Assembly: GCA_002946415.1 (NCBI GenBank)
Contig: NJPS01000062.1
Location: 372,001-436,000, forward strand
Direction of reading: 5' to 3'
Length of the DNA: 64,000 bases
Origin: Rutstroemia sp. NJR-2017a BVV2
Lineage: Eukaryota > Ascomycota > Leotiomycetes > Helotiales > Rutstroemiaceae
The translations under genes were made by a program, and so were the position numbers. Below are positions 1 through 13,834 of the stretch, one piece after another. How positions within the stretch are numbered: position 1 is the first letter of the stretch; every line of letters begins with the position of its first letter. The notes below the pieces were generated by a model. It saw nothing but the letters and a program-made list of their open reading frames with translations, searched no databases and was not told the DNA's origin.

Positions 1-528
1 TCTATGGGTTGTACAGTATCTTCTGCGGGACCAAGGCGTTTGGTTGACAAAAATGGCATGAAAAGGGTCTGGGATAGCAATAGGCTGCTGTGCATTTGTG
101 ATATACTACTTTTAGGTAGATAGTAATGATTGAAGTAATAATCTACGTACAGTACTATTGACTAAAGTAGTGAGCTGTCTCTAATTTATTATTTGTAGAC
201 TGTCTATTTTGTCCTGCTTGTAAAAGACATACAAACACATACCATACTGTACATGAAGAGAGAACATCACAACTATGGAGTTATTCCATGATTTGATTCA
301 TAGAAAAGAGTCCCTCTCAGCAAAAACTGTCATGATATGGAGGGGTAGACCATTACCACGGTTAAGCCAGAACAAGCCTACCCAGCCACCACACCTAATC
401 CACCCACAACCACATCTAATTCACCCAACAATCATCTATTCGCACTCAAACCTCTCTCACTCTCACTATCCAGCGTCTATTTCAATAGGAAAATTCGCAA
501 AAAAATACAAAAAATGAAATCTTGTGAG
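1..528. other. Intergenic left edge
   Basis: I see no gene here. A short plus-strand open frame at 275-517 is rich in Pro, His and Ser because of a CCACAA/CACC-type low-complexity tract at about 370-470, and it looks like chance. The left flank of the neighbouring tRNA lies at its right end. Confidence 0.5.
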
Positions 529-600
529 TGACCTACGCAGGGATCGAACCTGCAATCTCTTGATTCGTAGTCAAGCGCCTTGCCATTGGGCCAGCAGGCC
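529..600 (-). tRNA. tRNA-Arg (anticodon ACG)
   Basis: A complete intronless cloverleaf of 72 bases on the minus strand. The acceptor stem GGCCTGC pairs with GTAGGTC (two G-U pairs), and the D-arm is GCC/GGC. The anticodon stem CTTGA/TCAAG encloses the loop CTACGAA, giving anticodon ACG. The T-arm is GCAGG-TTCGATC-CCTGC, which also serves as the B box of the internal RNA polymerase III promoter. It decodes arginine CGN codons; by general eukaryotic knowledge A34 is deaminated to inosine by Tad2/Tad3. CCA is not encoded, as expected for a eukaryotic tRNA. Confidence 0.95.
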
Positions 601-1841
601 GGTGATTTCAGAGCCAGATGAGCAGCTGTAGGCTGTTTCTGTTTGATGGAAGAGTATCATTTAATTTGGTATTTAATGAATGGAAGGATACAATTTGTGG
701 AGTTTTTCCTGGAATTTGAGTGGTTGGTTGGGCGAATGGGTCAAAGAGAATTTCCCGGCTGTGGAACGGGTGGGTGGTTAAGCGAGGATAGCCCCTTCAT
801 TTGCTGCTTTTGGTATGGAGCCGACGAAAGGTTCTGAAAACATAAAGTATCAATTGACCATTGTTATTCTCGCTGCCTTGACTGAGAGATGCGCGAGGTG
901 TGTTTTGGCTAGAGTAGCTGATAGGTGGTCTGTGCATCTATCTGCTTTTTCGTACTTCTACTCCTGTACCAACTTATAACTAAACCACCGACGATCTTTC
1001 GAGAATTCAATGTACGAATTCAATGTACGCTTCAATGTACGCTTCAATGTACGATCCAATGTACGAATTGAACTTATAGATTCAACCCTTTTGAGATCCC
1101 TCTCTCGGTAGAGTACCCTGTACTCGTTTATTCATCGATTCAGCAGTCAAGCAGATCCTGTCCCGTGCGACAACCTCTCTATTATTTCTACGATCACCGG
1201 AATCGAAGTATCGAAATGTCATAATTGTTGTTGCTGTATTTCTGTTACAAGTGTGCAATTGCTTCATTGTCATACTCCTCTTGCTATTCATGTATTTGGT
1301 CTTTGCCTCCAGCTCTTTAATTCTCCGCTGTTCAACTTGGCTTGGTTTTTGCTTCCGCAGTGTCTGAATACTACATAGACAATAGGATGATTGCTACCGA
1401 TAGTCTAGTTCATCCCTTCACTGATTCAATGTTCGTGACCAGGCCATTAAATCCGAGCCGGCTCATCCGCATCGCTGATTCCTTTGCCGTCAAGTATGCT
1501 ACATCCGAAATCAAGCTCTTGCAATTGCATTTCGTCGAACTAGCTTCGAAGCATCTTATAAGTGTTCACCACTTTATGTCTCATTTACAAAGACCGACTA
1601 CTCAACCCCATTCTCCACAAAATCTTCAATTCCATTCGGATATTTGGCAACCAAGCGCCTCATCTCTTCTATTGCTCTGTAGTATCACAAGAGTTACTTC
1701 CGCTGTTCATCTGAGGCGAGATCTGAAGTTCAGGATACTTACAGTTGTCTGGTAGCTTTATTTTCTGGCCACTGTGCTGAGACCATGAGATTGTTTCGCC
1801 TGAAAAGGGTCAGTTACATTTGCATGTGTTCGTGTCGACGA
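601..1841. other. Intergenic region between tRNA and ketosamine kinase
   Basis: No gene could be supported. An ATG-started plus-strand frame of 122 codons (1387-1755) follows a pyrimidine-rich stretch ending in GCAG, but its product matches no family I know. A small 12-bp tandem repeat is listed separately. Confidence 0.4.
1006..1068. repeat. 12-bp tandem repeat (TTCAATGTACGM)
   Basis: About five adjacent copies of a TTCAATGTACG(A/C) unit, one with an extra base and the last with TCC in place of TTC. Each unit contains TGTACG, so the array repeats a half-palindrome. It lies in non-coding DNA between the tRNA and the ketosamine kinase gene. Confidence 0.8.
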
Positions 1842-2965
1842 TTATGACTTGGTAGGATGAGAGAGTACATACAAGGCATACAGCGCGTTCCGGTCATCGC
1901 GATCGGCAACGGGCTCAGAGATCTCGACTGACTCATGGTACGCATTCTGGTGCTGTTCGCTTGTACGATATCGACTCTGTCGCCATGCTTGCATGTCATC
2001 TGTGCAGATAGGTGATCATCAGCTCCAATGTTCAGACCAGGGACAAACAATGTATAATGAAAGCGGTTAAATTTACACTCATTATGTCCATACAGCGCAC
2101 ATGGATCATACAAAATGGGCTCATTGGTAACCACATCAACGCCCACATTACCATGCCAGAGATCGCCATGGCACAGGCTTGGTTTGATAGACCGCCCTCC
2201 AGTCTGGAGCGGTCTCAGAAGCCTTGGAATAACTTTCTCAAGGGTATCCTGCTCCAGGCGATCCATTTCGTCGTCTTGGCCCTGGACACTTGTCTCCCAC
2301 TTCATTATTTCGCGAAGAGATCTGGCGAAGAACTCTTCCCAGCTTTCGCACCAGTCGTTGAGCACAGGATATGTTCCTGCATGGGTGGTACAATGGAAAC
2401 CGAATTTTCCCGTTGGGGAAACGGACTTTTTGTGTAGCTCGGCTATCACGGAGACAAATTGTAGGGTAGAGGGCATTTCATCATGCATTTCATGGAATTC
2501 GTTGAGGACGAAATGCCGGTTGTCGTCTTTTACGTAGGTGCCATGTGCGAGTGCTCGGGGCATGTTTTTGGGGATGACAGCGTGGATTGCTTTAGTCCCC
2601 TCATGTTCACCCTTTGCCATTTCTCGGCCTATGGGCCCCGTCATGACCTGTTGCTATCAGCTTATAGTGGAATGGAAGCTTGGTGGAATCATGTGAACTA
2701 CCTTGAGAAAGTACGCCTGTTTTGTACCATTCGATAGGGTTGTGTCGATTCTATGGCTCAATGCCCAGTGGCTTGCACCATTTACAGTGATTGAGTTGAT
2801 TTTGCATCCATCGGGGAGAGCTTGGGGACGGTCAGCTAATATATCTTAGCGTATGTATGTTAGGTAATTATATTTACCTGATAGTATCGTAGCATCCAGT
2901 TCCCTCTCAGCATCGTCCAACTCCGGCACTTGAGGTTCATTGAAACCCGGAGTAATATATACCAT
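1842..2965 (-). CDS. Ketosamine kinase (fructosamine-3-kinase family)
   Basis: Cytosolic ATP-dependent kinase of the fructosamine-kinase fold, which phosphorylates ketoamine adducts on glycated amines and proteins so that they fall apart. Exons on the minus strand are 2965-2878, 2835-2702, 2647-2077 and 1999-1842; together they make 951 bases, 316 residues, the usual family length. Visible motifs are an N-terminal PDGCKINSI, the substrate/ATP loop KVMTGPIGRE followed by EGTKAI, the catalytic loop CHGDLWHGN, the metal-binding YDPCALYGHNEYD that is restored only by splicing the last intron (phase 1, Tyr codon split), and a C-terminal DDRNALYAL. The start is the ATG at 2965, the first in frame with the first spliced exon. 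A longer minus-strand reading from 2644 without splicing keeps only the middle and gives a nonsense C-terminus. Substrate specificity (ribulosamine or fructosamine) cannot be read from sequence. Confidence 0.9.
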
Positions 2966-4041
2966 TGCACTTAATGGCACAGAGGTTAACGTGGAGATTG
3001 TTTTCTTTAGTTGGATACAAATGCTGGAAAGTAAAGGAGCAGGTAGAGCTTTGCTGAGTGCATGGCTCGAGGGGTTGAAGAAGCTTATTATTGTAATGCT
3101 TCGATCAGTTAACGTCAGGCTGACTGGCATGTACGTATTGGTGTTACCGCCGATGACATGTAGGCACATTCAGCGAATTGAAGCCGAACAATGCCAGATT
3201 ATTTTCTCGATTAATTGCAATACCGCAACTCACATTATCTTCCAGAAGGGTGGGTTGACTGCGCAGTGCACAAGATCCAACGTTTAGGCGCCGCGATTGG
3301 AAGGAGCCGAGATCACTTCTAGATCCAGAGCGTATCTACAGCTTACCACTGCTCAGTACACCGTGGCGCGCGCAACTGATCAATCAAGCACCCTATGGAT
3401 TGAAAGGACCCCTCAGCCCAGGTATCTTGCCGGGAGCCAAGCTTGGAAAAGCTAGCCGTAGACGATAGCATTGTCTTCCTCTGCGCTTAGCACTTCTTCA
3501 CTCGGCTCCCGAGCCTTTAGTCCGCTTTGTCGTCGTGCATGATTCACGTGGTGGAACTGTTCCTTAGGTATTCCTTTCCTCAAACAATCTGCCACTAAGT
3601 CATGTGCATTCAAAGACCTCTCTTTGAAACCACCCAATCTGCGTTGTAACCGAAGGTCTTGATAGCCATGTCTGAAACCAGGAAAGGCCCCTGTCATTTC
3701 CTTTCCTCTATGTCTCACATGCTCGAAGCGGCGGCAAATAGTTAATGAGACACAGGATGGGGGGGCTCTCATCAAAAAGGCGTGTATACTCGCCCGCTAG
3801 ACGAAACAAGTGAAGATTTTTCGACAACAATAAATGTCCTCGTATGTAACCAACTAGGATTTTATTCATGCAGGTTAGAATATCTCATAATTTGCTGTAT
3901 AGTGATGCTCTCATGAGTGCTGGGTCCGTTTCCAAAGAGTGTACTTGCAAGGAACATTCAGCACCGGGTTATACAGTACAATTTCATAAGGATAGTAGTT
4001 CCTCCTTCCGTGCATAGATCTGCGAGCCATATACCTGTTCA
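2966..4041. other. Intergenic region
   Basis: Lies between the 5' end of the ketosamine kinase and the 3' end of the transporter, both on the minus strand. A minus-strand open frame with ATG at 3772 and stop at 3452 would encode 106 residues rich in Arg and Glu. It matches no family I recognise and has no clear splice partners, so it is not called. The rest shows nothing notable. Confidence 0.4.
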
Positions 4042-5978
4042 TCAGTAAGGTAATTCATTGAACGCCACTTCTTGCTTCTTGTCTCCTCGCTGAAATCTCC
4101 ACCTCATGCTATGTCTCCGAATGATAGAAACGAAAATCAATCCGGCCACTCCGGTTACGCACCCAAGCACGGTGAAGAAGAAACCGTAGCCTAATCTACG
4201 AAGTAATGGCTGCATGACAGCAACGCCGCCGGCTGCCAGACCGCAACGCACTATATTACCTGCAGCTGCAGCAGTGCTGGGAATGTCTTGATGAATATCG
4301 ACTAGTAGAGTATTGAAAGTCTCGAATGTTTGTTAGTTCATTTCCTTCTGTAATTCATTGAAAAATAGTAAATGTTGTAATTATACCTGGACAATGACGG
4401 AGGCTATGAATCCTATGCAGAATTGTAGGATCAATGGGCCTGCGACATGCTATGGATACCAATGTTAATGTCCGGGTTGAAAACGAGGAATCGGAATGTA
4501 GAACAGTAGAAGGGGCTTACGGTTTTCTGGTGCAGCAACCACCCATAGCTCACAAGGAGTACAGAATGAAGTAATATGTAGATAGCTGCGAATCTACTTC
4601 TTGCCTCCTCTATATGGAAAGCTCTCAGATCGTCCCCTGCAACTTTGTTTATTTCTAGGCCGTGATTTTGTGCCGTGGACCTGTAGTTGTGATCCATGAC
4701 TTTTCCTACAGATACGTAAGCTCGACTAACGGTGAGAGCATGCCACTTAGAATCGAACCATTGATATATCCACCAAGTGCAACGCCGAACCCTATGGTAA
4801 AATAGCACAGCCCGATATCGGCTGCGCTGTAATGGTAAATTTGCGATAGAGAAGTAGGAATGGACGCTTGAACTATATAGTATGCCATGTAGAACATACC
4901 GCTCAAAGACAAAACTAAACTCGTGTCTTTCTCGAAGAGTAGGCGAACAGACTTCCAAGGGTTAGGAATGAAGGCCATGAAGTGCTTCGTCCTTGACGGG
5001 CTAGAAATAGCATGTTGTTCATCGGCATCTGGGCTCTGCTTTTCGGTTGGAGCTCCAGAAAGGTAGGACACCCAAGATCTATTCCAACCTTGCGCGGGAA
5101 TACTGCCGTTTCCTACAATAGTTTTGCAGGTCTCCGGAAGAAAGAGGAGGATGAGCAAAAGGAAGACACTTCCGAGGATTGTAAGAAGCCAGAATACCCA
5201 TCTCCAACCAGCGGCAGCAGCTAATGGGCCACCAATAACCGGACCAAGAATTGGACCAAGATTCGTTGCTTTCAATATGCATAATAGGTCAGTGTCGGAG
5301 CACCATCTGTACTATGGGTAGGAATGTATGGAATGGACAGCCAGGGGAATAAGCCGAGAGTGAGCCAACTGAAACGACTTCTTTAGAAAGCTACGGCCAT
5401 TTTTAAGCAATCAGAAAGATTGTAGAAGCTACGAAAAGAGTGAGCAGTGACTCACCCACCATAGCAGGACCAAGCATCCTCCCCCTTTCAGCAGGAGTGA
5501 CCATATCCGCCACCACGCCATATCCAATAGCCACCGTAGCAGAAGCACCCAAGCTTTGCAGCATCCGTAGTGATAGTAGAGCAGCATAGGCATCTTGCAT
5601 CGCAAGCCCAATATTTGCAGCAACATAGAATCCGAAAGCCAAAATATAGACTGGCCGTCGGCCAAGCTTGTCAGAGAGCTCTCCTAAAAATGCAGGCGCG
5701 ACTCCTTGAACGATGATGTATGCTGTGATGGTCAAATTTATGAGCTGGGTACTCGTCTGCATATCTTTCTGTAGTAAGGGGATGCATGGTAGGTAGATGT
5801 TGGCACTGAGGGGAGAGAACATCATGGCGACGCCAATCATCAGAGTTACCCCGCGTCGTTGCGACTTGGAGAATATTGAATGTCGGACTTCTGCATCGGT
5901 AGCTTGGGAATCAGGTAATGCGATTTCGGTGCTAATGGCATCTTTTTGAATTGGCCTGGAAGTGTTCGTCGACGCCAT
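4042..5978 (-). CDS. MFS drug:H+ antiporter-1 (DHA1/QDR-like) transporter
   Basis: Major facilitator with 12 predicted membrane segments, probably a plasma-membrane proton antiporter exporting drugs or small organic compounds. Exons are 5978-5456, 5268-4759, 4705-4521, 4449-4387 and 4320-4042, giving 1560 bases and 519 residues, typical for the family. Visible motifs: an N-terminal polar tail, LSANIYLPCIP in TM1, the loop signature GELSDKLGRRPVY after TM2, and motif C-like GPILGPVIGG in TM5, which is completed across the first intron. The cytosolic central loop between TM6 and TM7 is long and charged. GGYINGKVMDHNYR and AGPLILQF are restored by the second and third introns and match fungal polyspecific (quinidine/dityrosine-type) exporters. 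Intron 2 is only 53 bases. No cluster of biosynthetic genes sits nearby, so the substrate is unknown. Confidence 0.9.
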
Positions 5979-8900
5979 AATGAAGTTGTGGTTGAAATGG
6001 TGAACATGAGCTATATTTAATATGGGAATGCCGGCGGCTACGCACCCGGTGCATAGATGGCCATGTCAGCACGCAGCCAATCACAACATTGTCACTGGAT
6101 CTTCGTGAGACCACATTCTTCTTATTTACGCAAAACTTTCGTAAGTTGCCCTCCGTTTAACAAGAATCTGCTTCCCAGACACGAGCGTGATCGATGAACT
6201 AATTCCTAGCAGAAATGTAGAAAGTCAGCCATCATCTCCCACCCTCTAGACCCACAGTCCTCTTGGTTAATTTGGTTAATCATTTCCCCAGCCATGTCCG
6301 TCCCCGAGTCACTTTGCTGTTGGATTGACACTTCTTATTTTCTATGTATCCCTCACAGGCGTAACTGCTCATGCACCCTAAGTACTCCATCTCTCTGAAC
6401 CTAGGCGACTTACGAACCGGAACTACTCGATTTCAATTCACCCCAATCGCTTGAGACATTAAGCAAACTTGCCCTATCTTCCACGCTCAAGTTCCCTGAG
6501 TCACAGACGTTCTCTTCACCCACTTTCTCATTCCTATGATCTATACCACGAATGCTCTCTCAATCAACACAAAGAAATGACAATAATAAAATATGCCACT
6601 AGCCCGCAGGTTGGAGTAATGATATACACATCCTTCTAGATATGCTCGAACAAGCAACAAGGAGGTGTCCCCGCCTATACCAGAAAAAGAGTGGGGTTTC
6701 GACATGCGCAGTTAGGTGACGCAGCAGGTAGACATTTCGTCCATTTAGCTACACGATTACTGTCTGTAGCAATGGAGTGCCAAATACCTCCAAAAATGAA
6801 GGGTAGAGACAGCGACATTTTACCCGCGGAAGCGAGGACGCGAATCGAATCAAGAAACCCAAGGTAGGACTGCCTACCCCTGTGTCAGACCACATCTGAG
6901 GAAAAGGTAGGAGAAATGGGTAGTTTGATGTTATGCATGATCTGACGTGCAAGAGCTAACGACTTCCATACCTAACTGCATCCTCAAGTAATCTTTTGGT
7001 ACCAGAGTGGCTGGTTAAAGGAGTGAGAGTGAATGCCCGACCTATGCATACGCGTCACATGTCTGGCCCATTAACCACTTGTCGACTGAGATTGTCTATC
7101 TTTGATTGAAAGAAGGAGAGCAAACTCGGAGATCTTTCGTCTAGCCAATCATATATCTGTAAGCTCACTGTCGTGGTGGTGTTATTGTGGCTCACAAGGT
7201 GGAAGATATATCAACTCGCCGTCCAGAGTGAGATTCGTGCAGCATCAACCGTCAACTATGCACAGACTCATCCTCGGCACCGGGGTAAAGTCTGCGCAGT
7301 CACACGATATGCGTCCCGGAGTGCATTATCTAATATACCACACGCCAAGAACCTCCTTTCTCTCTTCTCACACAAATCGAAGGCAGAGTGAATCGTCAGC
7401 AAACCTTCCAAAGTCTGGAGGCCGCACCCACCACTTCGCCATGAACCAATGCCTACGCCCTTACTTACGATGCAACAAGCGAGGACCTGAAAAAGGACCC
7501 CCTCCTACCTTTGTACCTACTGCACGTAGCCTGCACCTTCAGGAGTATGCATCCAGCCTCGCCGAGGTTGACATGAAATGCACACAGACATATGTAAAGC
7601 AAGAACCGCATCAAAAGCAACCAACATGTAGGCACCAAGCCCGGGTCTCGGGATACATGTTCTTGCAGCTGCGAGCATGCCAGACCGACCATAAAATCGC
7701 ATTCAGGTGAAGCCAAACTCGTTTCACCTCGCTGTATGCTCGCGCGAGCAAAGCACATGGAGCGCCAATGAAAAAAATGCAGCACACCTCCAACCGGATG
7801 GGGAAAGCGATCCGAGGGACAGCGGAGAATAGGGGAACGAGGTTGTGAGCAGAACAGATATAAAGGATGGTAAGCATGGATTACTGGATGGTCAGCAAAG
7901 AGGTCACATACATACTGCGCAGATACAGAGATGATCAAAAAGACGGGGAAAAGGCGATCCGATGCGGTGTGATGTAAACGTGCAAACAGGGAACGCTTAA
8001 GTGTGAAGATTACGACAGAAAGGGAAGGGGGTGAGAGAAAAATAAGGGTAAAAAGCTATCAGCCCTCTCGGGGGATCTTCGTTCGTTCTTTTTTCCTTCA
8101 ACGTGCGTGCATGGTTAAAAGGGAATAGGGAAGGGGGCCCCGGATGTACTGTACTTTATGTAGGTGAGATATAGGTGCGATAATAAAGGCGGCGACTCGG
8201 ATTAGGCCAGGGATGGGGAACGAGGTTGTCTTCCTTCCGGATGTACCTATACAATGTAACAGCGCGGCGTTGAGAGACTTTGAAGAAAAGCGTACGTATT
8301 TCATAATAGAATGGTAGTATAGAACAAGAAAGGGCATTTCGGGGAAGGGAACGTGTATGTATGAGTCAATTAAGAGTATACGGGAGAATGCAGACGCAGG
8401 GAAGCGCGCCGCGCTTCAATTTCAGCAAAGATCACTTTCAGCCCTAGCTATGCAGAGAAGTCGGTTAACTTCTTCAGCTGCCCTTTTCAGGCTTACCCGT
8501 ACAATATCATATGATAAGGTGCTGTGAGACGAATGGGTGAGGGAACGGTAACGCTGACGCTTCCCCACCTCTTGTGCTACACAACTCGACTCCGTTTTGC
8601 TCGACATTTAAGCTTCTTTCTTACCCATTCCAGTGGGTTGTAGATGATGTACCAAATGAGGCCAGACGAGCCATTCACTTATTTCAGCCCCAAGCCTTCG
8701 TAGCGTCCGACCTGTATGTGAGGCACACTGCGGGGTTCTAGATGGGAAAAGTTGAAGGGGGAGAGGTGAGCTTAGCAAGTGAGTCGTCATCCACCGAAGC
8801 AAAGGTCTCGGTACTTATCCCCTCTTCTGAGCACGCCACCAATATTCATCATCCCGTGCCGTGTAGAATCATGCTTCGAAGAACATCAACCTTAGCGGAA

Positions 8901-11900
8901 ATGAAAGAGAAAAGCCACGACGTTGTAGTGACCTAACGTCTATGGGAAAGTTTTTGTCCGAAAGGTGGCTTTCTGCCGAACATTGAAGTCGACTACCGCT
9001 ACTGGGACGGGGAGACGGACGGCTGGATGGAATGCTGTAAAGACAAGATGGTTGCTGGCTTCTGCACTCAAAGTTTGGTAGCGAAGGTAGGCAGGTGATA
9101 AGCATGATAACAACGCCATGTAGTAGGGAGACAATTTATCTGCAGGCGACTTGTAGGTTGCGGGCGTAAGAATGGGATGATGAAGCTCGGCTTTTCCATT
9201 CAGCTCGTGTGCAGGAGAGAACCTTGCGATGAGTGGAGCAAAGCGTGAATGGGAATGGTCCTGCGCTTATCGTTACATCTAAAGTTTGTGTCGAAGCTTT
9301 TCAAGACTGGTGCTTGGGAAAAGGTCATCACGATGTTTTGCGTTGGATCGAAAATGTAAGCCTAGAGGCAAAAGTGCCGCTGACCCGATGAAGATGTCGG
9401 AGGAAAAGCTGAAAAATTGGGGTCGAAAGTTTGGTTCGGTCCCTGCAATGTAAGATAGCACCCACCCACTACTGGCCGCGGAACTCATCACCTGGCTGCA
9501 AATCTGCAATGGCCTTCCAATCAAAGTAGTGTAGTGAGGGCGATTCCATTTTTGTTTTCTTGGTCAGAGACTCATGAGGTAAAGCGACGATAGACTGACT
9601 AAGTGCTCGAAATAGACTGTTTGTTCTTTTGCTCTTTTCCCAACTTCTGCAATGGTAATCATTACCGGAGTCGGGAAAGCACTCTGTGCGAAGCGAACTG
9701 GAATGTGGAGTTGTGTGGTCCTGTGTGGGCCTGGTCCTGGGTGGAGTATCGTTCACGGATAGGAAAAAACGTTGCGTGAAGGGTTTTACCACTTTCATGG
9801 CAAGTATAACCAGTGATCGCCATCACTATGTAGCTTTGTGTCGTTCAACTATCAAGGGGCTTGCAAGTAATCATCAATCTCGAACTGCAAAAGTTGCGAT
9901 ACTATCGACCAGTGCGATCTTTGCCTCCGATTCAATCTCAAAACGATCCACCCCGCCACGAAATCTCCGAATGGGGGTAATTCCATAGAACGGCTAGATT
10001 AGGATAGGATAAGGGGAACAATGAAAATGGTATGTGCCACAAACTCGGGGTGGAATGGCTTCATTTCCAAGATCAAGAGAGTCCTCGGTAAAGCACGACG
10101 TTGCAATGAGGCCAGAAGCGATCTATACAAAGTGATAATATAGGTGGGCATAACAAGGTCCCGGGTTGCTACCTAGGGTTGAACACGATAAATGATGTAG
10201 TACCGCGCGCAAAGAGATAAAGCTCGAGGAGACATAGGCTTCAAACCGGTGACAGTACGGTAGGGTCGGCGTTGACGACCAATTAAGGAATTTGTCGGCG
10301 GCTGCAGATCCAAATGCAAAAGTACCAAGTAATATCAACGATCTTCCAGGGTTCCTCTCCATTTGAACGTTTCGCATTGACGAACTCCAGATACCTACGG
10401 CACACAGAGTATCCAGCTTTTCCCGAGCGTATGTGTCTTGAATAGATTCTTCAACCACATCTTATGGGTTTCAAAAGTTCGGACGATGGCTGGATCTGGT
10501 GGCACATTCGTCGTAAAGAGATCGAATTGGAAGAGGAGAAAAACATCAACACCCAGTAAGTAAGGATGGATGGATCGACGTGGACATCGCTACTGTACCT
10601 AGGTAGCTTTTAGGTAACCTTGACGCCTGTTCTCGAAGCTTTGAAGAAACAAACAGCCTTTCCATTGCCCATCGGCGGATTGCTGGACGCGAGGATGCTG
10701 GGTGTCGTAAGCAAGTTTTTCCGGGTGATCTTCCCCCGGACTGGTAGAGGTTGCCTGCTTCCCATGATCCTGGATGGACATCAAGATCCAATATATGCAA
10801 ATAATATGCAGCCCCAGCCTGTTGAGCAACATCAGTAAAGTGTTCGAAAATTGACGCATTTCTCAGTAGCAAGAAAACCAGGAAACCAGGGAGAAAAACA
10901 TGTGAAGCTTACCTATCCTTGCGGCGAGCTCGTGATATAAATTAAATGTCCCATCTAGTGAACAGTCTGATTCGGCAAAGACTCCAAGCCCACCTGAAGA
11001 GTTGGGTTTAGGTGATGTGTTCTGGGAATTTACAAGGTGGTTTCGTAGCCTTTGCGAACGTGCAGGAGTTGACTGCAGCGATATTAAATTTAGGGGGTTA
11101 AGAAGTGCACGGTGCAGTCATGGCATTGGTGGAAGTTTTGGGAGCCTTTCCTAATGGGGCTATATACAACCATCCATGGAAATGATCATTTTAATGCTTC
11201 TGATTCGAGATGTGTCTGACTTGGGTATGCCAATGTTCTGGCTCCTTTTTGTGCACAGTAAGGTCGGATGTGATTCTTCATCGAGAGATACAGCCTTTCA
11301 GCATAGGTAGATACACAACACTGCCTTGCCCCTTTGACTCCCCTGTACTGTAGTAACTGTACTTCTACGTTGAAGAACAACCGCCTGTCAAAGGTACATC
11401 TTCAGGTAGCAGTACATGGTACATATATGTATGGCGAAGATGTTCGACGGAAAGACACCTCTAGTGAAATACTAATTGCACTGACACCTCACCTAGCAAC
11501 TAGGTGCAGGTCTGGACGAGGAACTGTTGGCTAGTTGTCTTTACCGGTACCTTTAGGGTGGGTTCATGGAGCATTCATGGAGTACCAAGATTTAACCTAA
11601 AAAGAGCACGTAGGGGCATGTTTTGACGACCGCGGGGCAAGCTTATTCTTTTTCTTTCTAAAAAAGCCCCCCATGTGGTCATCAACGATGATCCTTGGCC
11701 TAGAAGGACCGAACAAAAGCTGCCACTCCCAGGGGTGCTGGGTGAGTGTCGCTGGGATCTGGAGATCACTCTGCAGGAGACAATTTTAACACCAATCAAG
11801 ATCTGGCGATTCAAAGAGATATTGATGCTCGATGACGATATGTCTTCGATTTACCGTAAAAACTCACTCTGTCGACAGAAGAAATAACACGAAAGAAGCA

Positions 11901-13784
11901 GTCGGGTTCTTCTCATTGGGTTCCAGGAAGTATAACAGGATCGACAAGCGATGCTTTTACTTTCTCTTGCGACCCTACCTCCTATCCGTCATATCCTGAC
12001 TAAATTTCATGGCAGCATAGTAAGTCGACAGCTTTGGACATGTCACACCATATGTTTAAATGATGAATCATAAGGCAATGACCTACTTTCGTAGGCATAA
12101 CCATTTCCGACCCAAAAGGTCGACAGTTGATTAAGACATTGCTGGGATATGTAGGCTGCTTGCAGAAATCATCTCCGAACTTCCCATAAGCACGAGCCAC
12201 GATATCCTTATCACAATGCATTCGCGCCGCAGGGAAGATATGCGACATTCATCCAGCCCAAAACAATAATATTAATGCTACTCGCTACTCAAGCACAAAA
12301 AGGTACAGAGCATAGGTACGCTCAAACAGCGGACGCTTGCGAAGTATAGCCCGGGTAGCGAACGCATATCTCTTGGCTCTTAACCCACATTGACAAGTGA
12401 CGGATGTTGTAACGTCGAAGAGATAAGGAGTCAGGACACTGTGTAGACGGAGGCGGAGGCATAACATGAACGGCTACTTGCCTCGCCGTGATACTCCCTA
12501 TCCCTCAGCCAGTTCATGCTCCCAAAACACCTGATACGTACTTATCCGCATTGACCCGAAGCGAGAAAAAGCCATCTCCGGGAGATCATCTGCCGTACGT
12601 CGAACAGGCTTATGGAAATCCGAAACATAGCAAATCCACAAGGCAACGGAGAATTTGGTAGAGCATGTTAGATGCAGTGATGTGAAATAGAGATCAGACA
12701 TCGTTCTTTTACCGAGTTTCCGAATTTGAGCATGAGGCCTGTGATAATGTAAACACTGAACACCGTTCGTCGCTACCCAGTATGCGATCATCCAGAAATT
12801 AAATTCACGCGTTAATCACCTTTTTCTTTTGGTGCAAGTCTGTTTCGTGAAACGAACCTTTGGCTTTTCTGGATCCCACATTTTGGTGTTGCTAGACTGC
12901 TCCAGGTCTTTCTTCCGGACTGAGGGGAAAAGGTAAAGGGGGTTTTGCGGCGTCACAGTTGCATTCTAACCCAGAAGCTACGGTAGGTCTAGGTGATGCA
13001 GCGCAGCGCAGCGCTGATGCTGTACTAGGGCGAACACCAGAACAGCCATTAGTAAAACATCGTACGTTGGCTTTCTCTTTTGTACGCCTCATGGCTTCTT
13101 TCGTTTTTACCAAGGAATATAGTCGGTCATTGTCGCCATTGTCGTTCACCTACAAAATAACTATATCCCATCGACAAATACGGTCACACCGCATTCAGGC
13201 CATGGAAGATTTTGGCAGCATGCCATGCTCTTCCTTCCTTCTCCCAACCACCTGTCAGATAGGTCTTGCACTAAGATCTGCATTATCCGAGGCAAGAATG
13301 ATCGCCATGGCGCTTTTAGCTTGATTATCCCTAACAAGGAGTGTAGCTAGGCCCCTAGCCAAGATGGCGAGCAAGGATATCCGACTCGACTCGACCCAGG
13401 AAGCTGGCCATGGATGTTCCCTAGGATCATATAACCGAGCCTCGTGTCTGGCTGGTAGGCTTGTGCAATTGTAGAAAGAGCAAGATAATGACAGAACTCT
13501 CTTTTTGGGGTGGTGGTGAGGGACTGGAATGTTCAGTGCGACGATGTCAAGGATTTTAGAGAGCCGCAGCATCACCAATAGGGGGGAGGCCATCGTAGTA
13601 CTCCATGTCTCTTACCCGATAGGCAAATGGAATCCACGATAGGATACTTCGTACAGTGGTAAAGGTAAACTTGGTACGCCAGTAAGAGGCTTGGCCGAGA
13701 CTGTTACTGTACGAGACAACCTTGGAGTGGCTGAAGTTGGAATGCATTTTGCCTGATCACAATCATCGAAAATCTTCATGATCC

Positions 13785-13834
13785 TCATAAACGCAAACAC
13801 AAACACAAACACAGACACCGATACCGACACAGGT
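13785..13834. repeat. Microsatellite-like ACAAAC / GATACC tract
   Basis: Runs of AAACAC units followed by GATACCGA-type units form an imperfect six-base repeat of about 50 bases in non-coding DNA. Confidence 0.7.

Noticed and set aside
1387..1755. 122-codon plus-strand ORF next to the ketosamine kinase
   Set aside because: Has an ATG and a preceding acceptor-like tract but no family signal and no supporting exon.
3452..3775. 106-codon minus-strand ORF downstream of the DHA1 transporter
   Set aside because: No recognisable domain and no supporting splice structure; could be a small gene but cannot be supported.
7102..7710. 202-codon plus-strand open frame in the gene desert
   Set aside because: No conserved motif, mixed composition, no splice partners; several overlapping frames of similar length exist on the other strand, as expected by chance.
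12000..12791. Minus-strand ORF fragments (for example MSDLYFTSLHLTC and DIVARAYGKFGDDF)
   Set aside because: They read somewhat like protein, and a GTAGGT donor-like site follows one, but no coherent exon chain or family could be found; such lengths are expected by chance.
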